Positions 23,390-32,772 are shown, counted from the first letter of the stretch. The stretch is DNA of 64,000 bases from Dioscorea cayenensis subsp. rotundata (GCF_009730915.1 NC_052480.1:4898001-4962000), one strand, 5' to 3'. A program made the numbers and translations. Notes: a model not told the origin generated them from the letters alone.

Positions 23390-24992
23390 TCACCAACAAA
23401 CAATAAGCTCATAGTCAAATAATGAAACTCGTTCTGCAAGCACCTGCAGATTAAATAAATAAATAAGATGGATTGAAGTCCCGAAAATTAAGTGCAGAAT
23501 GCTTGGTGAATTACCTTGTCTAACAGAGGCATGTTTTCTGGATATATTCCACAATGATACATGGGGATACACCAATAGTTGCAGATCATTTCCCAAATAT
23601 CCTGTCAAAAGAGCAAATACATGTGCATGAAGAAAGCAAACAACCATCTTCATCATGCTGAACTCACAGCAAAATGAAAAAGTGGGTTATATGCCCTTGA
23701 TTTGTCCCATTTTATAATTTAATTATCAGGATGAGAATGTCTATTATTACTGTGGACGGTTTTAAATTGAATGACATTGATGGCAGGATGATGGCATGTT
23801 TAAATATAGCATGCCAATGTTAGTTGCTAGGAAGTAATTAGAAATATTGTTCTAAATGCAGATATGATTAGCTCTGAACTGGTTATTAATCTGTAATGAA
23901 AAAGGGAATCTAGATCATAACGAAAATGTTGACAAACAGAATTAATAATTGTGAATGATTATTAAAATGTGATGAGAGGGATGGTCTATATTTTTGTAGT
24001 TCTTAATTTTTAAAAAATGCTCCGAAATAAAACCTAGTTGTGCACAATATATTTCTTCATAATGCTCCAAGGCATATTAAGACTGCTGAATGTACTTGAG
24101 CATGAAATAGAATTGCCATGTCAAAAAGTTTTCCTCACATACTACATACGAAATGGTGTTGATGGCTTAGAATCAAATCCAGAATGGAAAAATAAAGATT
24201 CCACAATAACATGGCAAAGAACGTTTTATGCTAGAAAAACCTTTCATACCTCAAGGTCCTTCTCAGAAGAGAGCCTCGGAATATCGAGAAGCATCTTCTC
24301 CAACATAATGAGGGAGTGGTGGGCTTCTTTCCAAAATGGCATTATCAGATTATCTGAAACATCATATGTTTCACGACTTGCATCAACGAATGTTTTCAAT
24401 ATATTTCTAGCCACATCCAAAATTATATTTATATGCTTAGAAAATCCTTTATTTAGTACATCAACCAATAGACCAAGAACCTAGATCATCGGGATGGATA
24501 TCATCAGATGGCCAACCAAAGGCATATACTACACCAAGGAAATTGCAAAACTTGAGTTATATGAAATACATCATGGAAGTAATCTGATAACCATGCAGCT
24601 TTAATGAAAATTACAAAGTAAACACAACATCACTCAATACGATATTTCAATTGTAGAACCGCTCAAAGACGGAGAAACAACCTTCTGTAAATATTTTGCA
24701 ATCATTACAACAAAGCTGCAAATGTGTTTTGCCATACCATAAGCAGAGGAACCGCACACAGCTGTCTAGCTTCTATCTGCTAATTTTGTTAGCAGAGTTT
24801 TGTGTTCACCTGGCACTCACAATAATTTCCATACCTTAGGCTGTTTCGCATAATTCCATATCCAAAAGCAATCTGAATATTAAGATATCTTGATATAGGT
24901 TCTATAACTACACAGGATATCCTCCTATGGCCATCTTTCAAATCAAATAACATATTAAGAAACAGAGGAACAAATATTTTCACAGTCACATT
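23390..24992 (-). pseudogene. UTP20-like gene fragment, downstream exons (left arm)
   Basis: Minus-strand segments continue the UTP20-like fragment of 29269-31015. One begins after an acceptor CTGCAG (24993-24998) and reads VKIFVPLFLNMLFDLKDGHR. Another at 24244-24468 contains NLIMPFWKEAHHSLIMLEKM. A third at about 23510-23607 reads DIWEMIC and, in the next frame, LLVYPHVSLWNIS. In the family these occur in this order: U3 small-nucleolar-RNP component 20, a giant HEAT/ARM-repeat protein of the nucleolar small-subunit processome. The frame change after DIWEMIC is present in both arms, so it is probably a real 1-nt loss. Many exons of a roughly 2,600-residue protein are absent, so this is a fragment or pseudogene. 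Confidence 0.6.
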
Positions 24993-25411
24993 CTGCAGTA
25001 TAAAGTTGCAATGATCAGAATGAGAACAAAACACAAACAACCAAAGACATTAAACTCACAAAGACATTATTGCTTGCAACATCAAATATTGCAGATGTAT
25101 TTAAGACTAATATATAATGGGAAGGCACTCGTTCAGAAGTTTAGATTGAGTTTGGGCCATTTCTGCACCAGCTAAAGTTAGATTATTTGTGGTTCTAAGA
25201 ATGGGTCATTCTTCTTTGTGACATGGTTTATAATTTGTATGGAGAGGCCCTCGATTATTTCGTGGCCTTTTATAATGTGAGGATGTAGAAACAGATTTTT
25301 AATAACATTCTTCATTTACGGGTAATCAATTTTTCGCATGCTCTAATTTTTCGGGGAGGTATTTTAGGCTGATATTTCACCGAATTTTATTTATTTATTT
25401 ATTTTTATACT

Positions 25412-25482
25412 GGATACATAGGGAGAATAAAGGCATTAGCACATTTTCAGGGAATGTTATCAATGTGGGAAACATATACAGG
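25412..25482 (+). pseudogene. Antisense duplicate of a UTP20-like exon
   Basis: Repeats, on the opposite strand to the rest of the gene, the exon at 29269-29334, with small insertions (for example CATAGGGAGAAT versus CATAGGAGAAT). In this orientation it cannot contribute to the host mRNA. It is part of the inner palindrome arm. Confidence 0.7.
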
Positions 25483-25706
25483 GTATGCAATGCATTTTAT
25501 TTAGCCATGGTTATTATGTGTGCAAATTGAAGTCATAAGCATGATATAATTACTTGGAATTTTATGCCGATCACTATATCTCGAATATTTTTGTCCTCTT
25601 TAGAACTAGTACAGAATTCATAACTGGCTAAGTCATTATGAGCAAAAGGTTTTTTTATGGTTCTTATTTTGTTGATCAATGTGGCATAGACAAGAGATGA
25701 TCCCCT

Positions 25707-26321
25707 ATGAAAGATTATTTTTACAAACCACTCGATCCTTACATATCTTTCTGGGAATATTCATCGTTCAATATTACCAGGATTATGAATGAATGGCTGG
25801 AGCATAATTTTCAGATTAATAATGCTGCGCAGCCGGATGAAAATATAATTATTCACAGAGAAGATTGCATAACGCCCATCAGTCTGACTGTCGAAAGCCC
25901 AAGTCGTATTGGTAAAACTGCTTGGGCCCGTTCACTTGGTAAGCACAATTATATATGTGGCCATCTGGATTTCAATCCAGCAACTTATCAGCAAGATGTG
26001 CTGTATAATGTAATTGATGATGTATCTCCATCGTATCTACGGCTGAAGCACTGGAGAGAGCTTATTGGTTGTCAAAGAGACTGGCAAACTAATTGCAAAT
26101 ACGGTAAACCGATCCATATAAAACGTGGTATACCGTCTATTATACTATGTAACCCAGGTAATGATTCAAGCTACAAAGAATACCTGGACAAAAATGAAAA
26201 TACAGGTCTGTGTGATTGGACATTGAAAAATGCCAAGTTTGAGTTCTTATATAACCCCCTGTTCCAATCGGCCCAAGCCCAAGACAGCAATACTAGTCAC
26301 TCGTCTGGATGTTCGGTCTGA
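25707..26321 (+). pseudogene. Endogenous geminivirus Rep, C-terminal helicase half
   Basis: A 204-codon frame matches the ATPase/helicase part of begomovirus-type replication initiator proteins. It has Walker [16 protein letters not shown], Walker [22 protein letters not shown] and the [10 protein letters not shown] sensor motif, followed by the linker-like C terminus. In viruses Rep nicks and unwinds the circular genome. The N-terminal nicking domain (motifs I-III) is missing: upstream of about 25690 the sequence is host intron. In this copy the first Walker A glycine is Ser (AGC), whereas the inverted copy has Gly (GGC). A T5 homopolymer just inside the frame also differs from the other copy. 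It is a viral fossil that cannot replicate on its own. Confidence 0.9.
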
Positions 26322-26496
26322 ATATGGACAATAGAACTGGAGAACTACTCACAGAGGAACATGCAAATACGGGTGTATTCTACTGGCAACTACGTAATCC
26401 TCTGTATTTCAGGGTCAAAGATCACATGGACAGACCATGCAACAACAACTGGGACAGAATCACAATGGAGATCAAATTCAACTACAATCTTCGTAG
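26230..26496 (+). pseudogene. Geminivirus TrAP (C2) remnant, two internal stops
   Basis: In the third frame, overlapping the Rep end and REn start as in begomoviruses, the translation runs from ATG 26230 to TAG 26494. It contains THRGT followed by a Cys-bearing segment and a Gln-rich tail, the same order as the transcription activator protein. It is interrupted by TAG (26332-26334) and TAA (26395-26397). The Rep and REn frames overlapping the same bases remain open, so loss was frame-specific. The assignment rests on position and short similarity. Confidence 0.55.
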
Positions 26497-26728
26497 GGCT
26501 CTACGTATAAATAAATGTTGGTTGTACTTTCGTATATGGACCACACTACGTCCACGTACTGAGAATTTTTTACATGTATTTAGATGTAATGTAATGAATT
26601 TCCTTAATAGTTTCGGGGTTATTTCTATTAATTCTGTAATTAGAGCCGTTACACATTTCGTGGCCCGGTTCGAAAGGCATATCATAGACGTAGAGAATTC
26701 GGCCCATGTTCAGTTCTATTTGTACTAA
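26324..26728 (+). CDS. Endogenous geminivirus REn (C3), intact frame
   Basis: A 134-codon frame starts at MDNRTGE, three bases after the Rep stop; an in-frame ATG lies 15 bases further upstream at 26309. It matches the geminivirus replication enhancer over its whole length: NPLYFRV near the N terminus, IKFNYNLRRALRINKCWLYF, FRIWTTLRP and LNSFGVISINSVIRAV. In viruses REn binds Rep and host PCNA and raises replication. The frame is identical in length and protein sequence in the inverted copy at 28026-28430. No plant promoter is evident, and expression is not shown. Confidence 0.88.
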   Translation: MDNRTGELLTEEHANTGVFYWQLRNPLYFRVKDHMDRPCNNNWDRITMEIKFNYNLRRALRINKCWLYFRIWTTLRPRTENFLHVFRCNVMNFLNSFGVISINSVIRAVTHFVARFERHIIDVENSAHVQFYLY

Positions 26729-26882
26729 TTAATGAATTGCTTGTTTGATCACCGTTAACAACATGAAATTAATCTTTCTTAATTTAATGATAACATATAA
26801 AAAGACATATAAAAAAACAATTTTTCCAATAGCTTAATTGCACACTGCAAATACATTAAAATACTAATAATCGGAATCCTTG
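26729..26882. other. Convergent 3' region between REn and virion-sense ORFs
   Basis: AT-rich, with closely spaced A-rich motifs. This is where viral transcripts of both senses end in geminiviruses. Nothing more specific is seen. Confidence 0.4.
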
Positions 26883-27125
26883 CTAAACGGATGGATCAGA
26901 AGTCACCAAAACTTCTGGAGCATCTGAGCTTAAATTCTTATTATTGCCATCAGCTTGAATAAACGGATTCGCATATGAAAGATCTTCATCATCACTGGCT
27001 GCACTCGAGGCTACACGTAGCATACGGAAAACAGACTCTTCGTGTTTCTGGAGAGCGCTGACAAACTTGATGAGTGGTTGGGGATGCTCCTGATTGCTTG
27101 GGCTATACATATGCCGTGGAGGCAT
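26883..27125 (-). CDS. Unrecognised 80-codon virion-sense ORF
   Basis: An open frame convergent with REn, in the place where a geminivirus carries its coat-protein frame but far shorter (80 versus about 250 codons). I see no coat-protein motif. The product is acidic toward its C terminus (SSAASDDEDLS) and Asn/Ser-rich, with no membrane segment. It overlaps the 60-codon frame in another register, reminiscent of the V2/V1 overlap. It is preserved exactly in the inverted copy (27629-27871). It could be a remnant, a novel viral frame or chance. Confidence 0.45.
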   Translation of the reverse strand: MPPRHMYSPSNQEHPQPLIKFVSALQKHEESVFRMLRVASSAASDDEDLSYANPFIQADGNNKNLSSDAPEVLVTSDPSV

Positions 27126-27193
27126 TTAATGATCTCCGCAGGACCGTATTCCATAAACAAATAATATACGGCCATGATATCTTGTTTATCCAT
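27011..27193 (-). CDS. Unrecognised 60-codon virion-sense ORF
   Basis: First frame after the intergenic region, starting MDKQDIMAVYYLF, with a TATA-like sequence about 32 nt upstream of the ATG. It has the position of a geminivirus V2 (pre-coat) frame, but I find no convincing motif match. It overlaps the 80-codon frame by 115 nt. The inverted copy at 27561-27743 is identical. Confidence 0.45.
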   Translation of the reverse strand: MDKQDIMAVYYLFMEYGPAEIIKCLHGICIAQAIRSIPNHSSSLSALSRNTKSLFSVCYV

Positions 27194-27341
27194 CTTCTAT
27201 AACAAGCTATAAGGGAATGGTCTTATTATATAGAGGTAAAATGATGTTATTGTAACGGGTATATTGTTCCGGTCAAAAGGTCAACAGCTAAAGCCATATG
27301 GTGTCGGGGTTAGTAAACACCTAATAGGTACATACAGATGA

Positions 27342-27409
27342 TCTGCAGTTTATTTTGCCTCCTGGTTGTACATTACATAGTGTAATCTACAGTATATTAC
27401 ATAGTGGTA
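27342..27409. other. Asymmetric spacer of the inner palindrome
   Basis: 68 nt unique between the arms, with TTACATAGTG repeated 25 nt apart (about 27373 and 27397) and the heptamer ATATTAC, which is the 3' part of the geminivirus origin nonanucleotide. The full TAATATTAC is absent. It lies where the viral intergenic region would be. Confidence 0.5.
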
Positions 27410-27440
27410 TCATCTGTTGTATGTACCTATTAGGTGTTTA

Positions 27441-27472
27441 CAACAGCTAAAGCCACATGGCTTTAGCTGTTG
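27441..27472. other. Perfect 14-bp hairpin in the viral intergenic region
   Basis: CAACAGCTAAAGCC, loop ACAT, GGCTTTAGCTGTTG. It has the position and stem length expected of a replication-origin stem-loop, but the loop lacks the conserved nonanucleotide. The equivalent site in the left arm (27282-27313) keeps only half of the stem. Confidence 0.5.
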
Positions 27473-27520
27473 ACCTTTTGACCGGAACAATATACCCGTT
27501 ACAATAACATCATTTTACCT

Positions 27521-27530
27521 CTATATAATA
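27521..27530 (+). promoter_or_regulatory. TATA-like element upstream of virion-sense ORFs
   Basis: CTATATAATA lies about 31-40 nt before the ATG at 27561, the spacing of a leaderless geminivirus virion-sense promoter. The mirror copy lies at about 27224-27233 on the minus strand. Confidence 0.45.
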
Positions 27531-27560
27531 AGACCATTCCCTTATAGCTTGTTATAGAAG

Positions 27561-27743
27561 ATGGATAAACAAGATATCATGGCCGTATATTATTTGTTTA
27601 TGGAATACGGTCCTGCGGAGATCATTAAATGCCTCCACGGCATATGTATAGCCCAAGCAATCAGGAGCATCCCCAACCACTCATCAAGTTTGTCAGCGCT
27701 CTCCAGAAACACGAAGAGTCTGTTTTCCGTATGCTACGTGTAG
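27561..27743 (+). CDS. Unrecognised 60-codon virion-sense ORF, inverted copy
   Basis: Identical in protein sequence to the frame at 27011-27193. Start ATGGATAAACAAG is preceded by the TATA-like element at 27521. Same uncertainty of function. Confidence 0.45.
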   Translation: MDKQDIMAVYYLFMEYGPAEIIKCLHGICIAQAIRSIPNHSSSLSALSRNTKSLFSVCYV

Positions 27744-27871
27744 CCTCGAGTGCAGCCAGTGATGATGAAGATCTTTCATATGCGAATCCGTTTATTCAAG
27801 CTGATGGCAATAATAAGAATTTAAGCTCAGATGCTCCAGAAGTTTTGGTGACTTCTGATCCATCCGTTTAG
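27629..27871 (+). CDS. Unrecognised 80-codon virion-sense ORF, inverted copy
   Basis: Identical in protein sequence to the frame at 26883-27125, in a different register from and overlapping the 60-codon frame. No domain recognised. Confidence 0.45.
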   Translation: MPPRHMYSPSNQEHPQPLIKFVSALQKHEESVFRMLRVASSAASDDEDLSYANPFIQADGNNKNLSSDAPEVLVTSDPSV

Positions 27872-28025
27872 CAAGGATTCCGATTATTAGTATTTTAATG
27901 TATTTGCAGTGTGCAATTAAGCTATTGGAAAAATTGTTTTTTTATATGTCTTTTTATATGTTATCATTAAATTAAGAAAGATTAATTTCATGTTGTTAAC
28001 GGTGATCAAACAAGCAATTCATTAA

Positions 28026-28430
28026 TTAGTACAAATAGAACTGAACATGGGCCGAATTCTCTACGTCTATGATATGCCTTTCGAACCGGGCCACGAAATG
28101 TGTAACAGCTCTAATTACAGAATTAATAGAAATAACCCCGAAACTATTAAGGAAATTCATTACATTACATCTAAATACATGTAAAAAATTCTCAGTACGT
28201 GGACGTAGTGTGGTCCATATACGAAAGTACAACCAACATTTATTTATACGTAGAGCCCTACGAAGATTGTAGTTGAATTTGATCTCCATTGTGATTCTGT
28301 CCCAGTTGTTGTTGCATGGTCTGTCCATGTGATCTTTGACCCTGAAATACAGAGGATTACGTAGTTGCCAGTAGAATACACCCGTATTTGCATGTTCCTC
28401 TGTGAGTAGTTCTCCAGTTCTATTGTCCAT
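28026..28430 (-). CDS. Endogenous geminivirus REn (C3), inverted copy
   Basis: Same 134-residue product as 26324-26728 (the frame can be extended 15 nt upstream to 28445). One synonymous change is seen (GCTGTTAC versus GCCGTTAC context near 28107). It follows the Rep fragment directly, as in the virus. Confidence 0.88.
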   Translation of the reverse strand: MDNRTGELLTEEHANTGVFYWQLRNPLYFRVKDHMDRPCNNNWDRITMEIKFNYNLRRALRINKCWLYFRIWTTLRPRTENFLHVFRCNVMNFLNSFGVISINSVIRAVTHFVARFERHIIDVENSAHVQFYLY

Positions 28431-28524
28431 ATTCAGACCGAACATCCAGACGAGTGACTAGTATTGCTGTCTTGGGCTTGGGCCGATTGGAACAGGGGGT
28501 TATATAAGAACTCAAACTTGGCAT
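28258..28524 (-). pseudogene. Geminivirus TrAP remnant, inverted copy
   Basis: Mirror of 26230-26496 with the same overlap of Rep and REn. The two stop codons seen in the first copy are carried here too, so they predate the duplication if the duplication is real. Confidence 0.5.
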
Positions 28525-29074
28525 TTTTCAATGTCCAATCACACAGACCTGTATTTTCATTTTTGTCCAGGTATTCTTTGTAGCTTGAATCATTACCTGG
28601 GTTACATAGTATAATAGACGGTATACCACGTTTTATATGGATCGGTTTACCGTATTTGCAATTAGTTTGCCAGTCTCTTTGACAACCAATAAGCTCTCTC
28701 CAGTGCTTCAGCCGTAGATACGATGGAGATACATCATCAATTACATTATACAGCACATCTTGCTGATAAGTTGCTGGATTGAAATCCAGATGGCCACATA
28801 TATAATTGTGCTTACCAAGTGAACGGGCCCAAGCAGTTTTACCAATACGACTTGGGCCTTCGACAGTCAGACTGATGGGCGTTATGCAATCTTCTCTGTG
28901 AATAATTATATTTTCATCCGGCTGCGCAGCATTATTAATCTGAAAATTATGCTCCAGCCATTCATTCATAATCCTGGTAATATTGAACGATGAATATTCC
29001 CAGAAAGATATGTAAGGATCGAGTGGTTTGTAAAATAATCTTTCATAGGGGATCATCTCTTGTCTATGCCACAT
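28433..29074 (-). pseudogene. Endogenous geminivirus Rep helicase half, inverted copy
   Basis: A 213-codon frame equal to 25707-26321 except that Walker A reads EGPSRIGKT (canonical first Gly) and a T4 homopolymer joins the frame to an upstream ATG at 29074. The first few codons (MWHRQEM...) probably come from host or linker sequence. The Rep nicking domain is absent. Of the four partial Rep copies in the window this is the best preserved. A residual ATPase fold is conceivable, replication is not. Confidence 0.9.
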
Positions 29075-29268
29075 TGATCAACAAAATAAGAACCATAAAA
29101 AAACCTTTTGCTCATAATGACTTAGCCAGTTATGAATTCTGTACTAGTTCTAAAGAGGACAAAATATTCAGATATAGTGACTGGCATAAAATTCCAAGTA
29201 ATTATATCATGCTTATGACTTCAATTTGCACACATAATAACCATGGCCAAATAAAATGCATTGCATAC

Positions 29269-31015
29269 CTCAGATATGTTTCCCACATTGATAACATTCC
29301 TGAAATGTGCTAATGCCTTTATTCTCCTATGTATCTGTACAAAAATAAATAAATAAATAAAATTCTGGTGAAATATCAGCCTAAAATACCTCCTGAAAAT
29401 TAGAGCATGCGAAAATTGATTACCTGTAAATGAAGAATGTTATTAAAAAAATCTGTTTCTACATCCTCACATTATAAAGGCCACAGCGAATTGAGGGCCT
29501 CTCCATACAAATTATAAACCATGTCACAAAGAAGAATGACCCATTCTTGGAACCACAAATAATCTTATAATTAGAAACAACTTTATTGCAGTCCAAGGAA
29601 GTTAAGAGAATGGAAAAATCTTATAATCTTACTTTTTGCACAGAGATATCCTTCTTCATGGCTTCCCTCATATTGGACAGAAAAATGTTCTCTATGATCA
29701 TCTGAATGGAGACCTTCATCCAAGTAACACAAGTCTCATTTGGTCTTTGAGTAGTATTTACTTCGTCATCTTGTAGCTCAAATTTGGAGATTATTTCATC
29801 ACAATACTTTTTCTCCGAATTTAAAATTGGCCCAGCAAACTGTACAAACGATAATAAGGCCCTTGATGCATTTTGCCAGAAGACCAGTTTTTCAGATGAC
29901 ATATCATATACACATTGAGACAGAATTATCAATGCATGATCTTCTTTGAGCACGGAAAATAACTCTGACTTTATTGATCCATAAGCCTCAACTCTAGTGT
30001 CATAATCAGGCTCACCAATTTCTATGGATGATACTGATACAGCATTCAGTCGACGTAAAAGTTTTGCCTGCAGCTCAGCCCAAAAATACTCGAGGCATTA
30101 AAGAAACTAGAAAAACTCCAGAAATTTTTCATAAATAAAAGATGATTTAAAATGGTTAAAAATGAAGAAACATTTATTACCAGGAAAGTCAAAAATGGGT
30201 CATTCATCACTAGGCCATCAAGAATATCACATATAAGCAAATGCAGATCCAAGTCCACATGCGTAAGAAGTGGATGGATTGTGTTTAAAATGTTTCCCAT
30301 TTTTTTTGTCATCTAAAACAGGAAGGATATCTTTGACCACATGCAAACCTTCCAAATAGTCATCTGGACTTAAAAACAAGAAGAGAATTAGATTTCAGAT
30401 CTCTATAAAGTAAGCAATCAGCCTTTATTCAAGTCTAATTGGAATGAGGCAAATGATTTTGTAAAGCGAGGACAGATAGCCTGTCCAATATGTGGTAAAG
30501 ATAATGTTTTAAGATAACACACAAAATCAACAGCTAATATTAAGTAAAATGAGACCAACCATGAATTTTCGCTTTCTGTCTGAAAAACTGTAGAAGAGTG
30601 TCAATTAACAGCCCAGCTGTCAATGGGTCTTTTATGTGTTTTACTGACAATTTAAATACACTTAGTTGAGACTCTCCAGGGCATATGGCTTGTTTCCTAC
30701 AAGCATCACCATGCAAAAACAGGTTAATTTACCATCAACAACACAGGATAAAACCAAAAATAAATAAATAAATAGTAATAATGATGCACAGTAGAGGATT
30801 TAGAGAGCAAATATAAAATGCTTAATCTATAGTAGGGAATTTTAAGATAATGTAAAACTTTTTTAGGAAATGGAACATGATAGTAATAACCATGACATGT
30901 TCAGCAACATGCAGTTTCATAACCTTTTTTTTTAAATATACAGACTATTAAACAGAAAATTTTGAGAAACAGTCAAATGCAGAACCCTCAATCTTGATGT
31001 CATTATCATCAACTG
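29269..31015 (-). pseudogene. UTP20-like gene fragment, upstream exons (left arm)
   Basis: Minus-strand exons with splice sites: about 30960-31015 (DDNDIKIEGSAFDCFSK); about 30570-30705 (LSVKHIKDPLTAGLLIDTLL); about 30182-30361 (LEGLHVVKDILPVL, LDLHLLICDILDGL); 29633-30067 (acceptor CTGCAG, HALIILSQCVYDMSSEKL, ALLSFVQFAGPILN); and 29269-29334 (RRIKALAHFRNVINVGNISE). These resemble consecutive parts of plant UTP20, a HEAT-repeat scaffold needed for 18S rRNA processing in the nucleolus. The frame of the third exon is disturbed by an A8 run. The virus cassette begins within the intron after the last exon. Earlier exons are absent and a ZIP relic lies upstream, so this is a duplicated gene fragment. 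The family call rests on remembered similarity. Confidence 0.65.
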
Positions 31016-32772
31016 CACCAACAACACAGAGAATCAAATTAGCATCTTCAAAAGTGAGGAATTAGTAGGATTAAGGAAGAAAATTGAAATCAACATATAG
31101 ATGTTTACAAGAAAAAAAGTCAAATTATGCACTTGATACCATACAAAGGGTTACTTTCTTTAGGTGGAGGGAGCTAGGAAACCAGTGACAGTATGGAAGA
31201 TATTTCATGAAACAAATTCATGCAGTCTCTAAGCAACTAAAACTAAGCCTGAGCGAGGAATGCAAATAAATATTGAAATTTCATTAGCATAATATCATTC
31301 CTAACTGCAGCAGAGAAGGAGCATTTAAGCATTACGCTCTAAGCAACTAAAACTAAGCAATGTCAAGACCCGATGAACCAGGATTGCAGATGTAAAAGCA
31401 GGTAGACTTTATATTGCTGAGCAGATCCACAGATATAAGAACTCTTCGGATAAGTAAGTTCAACAAGCAAATGATGGAAACATGTATAGAATATGCTTGC
31501 AGATGAGTGAGGGTATACCAGTTTGTGACTACTGACTGGAGCTTTCATTAGCTACTGACAAACAACCATGCAAAAACAGAATGAGAACTAAATGGTAAAA
31601 GAAGAATCATCACCAGAAACTTAAATATCTTTTAAGAATTCATAAGTGCGCAATAGATGACAATTTGATTGAATATGCTCAAACTGAGTGTCTTCCATCA
31701 TTTAAGGCACCCAACAAGCTTATCAAATCCTGATAAACATATTAATTAGACTAGTACCAATATAAAATAAAAGGTTTAAAAATATATATTTTCTAATGTT
31801 TAATAACAAGAAACTCAACACAAAGACCCTACTCCCACACACAAAATAAACAACATATAATATATTAGTCATTTGGTTAAATCACTTGAATACATTGTCA
31901 ATTATTCAACTCTAATCACTTGAATTTTGTTGGAATCACAACAACTCTTCAACTCACTGAAGAGTTTCCATTTAAAGGTAAACATCTACACAAGCAGACA
32001 CTGTTTCCCTATAAATGTAATTAGTGCATCCTGATTCCTCCATCCTAATAACACATATAATTCTTCCAAGTTTTCTAAACAAACTCTTAACTGTTGTTTC
32101 AACAAAAAGATCAGATTTTTAGGGAATTCATGGAGGGGCACAAATTAGCCAAATGATTTAGTAAGCTGATTAGTGAATGGTCAAATTTTGCATCTAAACT
32201 ATATGCTTCTCAAACAAAAATCTGTTCAAAATATGTTTAACTTTTTTTCTGAACAAAAACAATCTTTAGTAGTAAATGTAGGACACTCAGAAAGACCAAT
32301 CAGTGGCTATATAAAAATAAATTCTTTCGACCAAATAAAAATACCAAAAGTGTTCCAGCAGCGCTCTACTTAAATTTGAGTTGCCTAAAAACATCAAAGT
32401 GGGTATCTACTTAATTATATACTTGTTGACTTATATATTTTTATTAAAGATATTAATATAAATATGGATATTCTATTTGAAAACTCAAATGAAAAAACAC
32501 CTAAAAATCTCAAATGATAAAGAGAATGAACACAGAGACTTTGAAGCACCTTAAAAAGCATGATCTACAACTGCAGTTAGTGACACTCTTATTTTTCAAT
32601 GTCTTAAACAGAACTCTTGTCAATCTAACAATTCAAAGCCATCATAGAACTAAACTAGATGAACAGTTCCCCCAATCTTGAGAAAGTAAACAAAGAGCAA
32701 AGGATTATAGTATATGAAAATCCAAATACATAGTAAATTAGGGTTTATAATGTTAGTAGAAAGTTTGCTTAC
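31016..32772. other. Unassigned spacer between UTP20-like and ZIP relics
   Basis: No exon recognised. The missing later exons of the ZIP gene are not here. Mirrors 43703-45470 in the right arm. Confidence 0.45.

Larger units (their letters stand above)
25178..29566. repeat. Inner palindrome: two inverted copies of virus cassette plus host flank
   Basis: The arms 25178-27341 and 27410-29566 are nearly identical inverted copies (paired coordinates sum to about 54750) around a 68-nt spacer. Each arm contains about 520 bp of host sequence, including one UTP20-like exon, followed by the geminivirus cassette. Differences are few: one base in the Rep Walker A codon, a homopolymer T5/T4 near the Rep start, CCG/CTG in REn, several indels in the host flank and a divergent 20-bp patch beside the spacer. 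Confidence 0.9.

Noticed and set aside
25250..25690. Rep N-terminal nicking domain upstream of the helicase half
   Set aside because: The sequence here is UTP20-like intron and exon mirrored at 29075-29560; no Rep motifs I-III are visible in any frame.
26883..27125. Coat-protein remnant
   Set aside because: Position fits, but no coat-protein motif is present and the frame is much too short, so it is left unnamed.
27390..27402. Intact geminivirus origin nonanucleotide
   Set aside because: Only ATATTAC is present; the full TAATATTAC is not found in the intergenic part on either strand.
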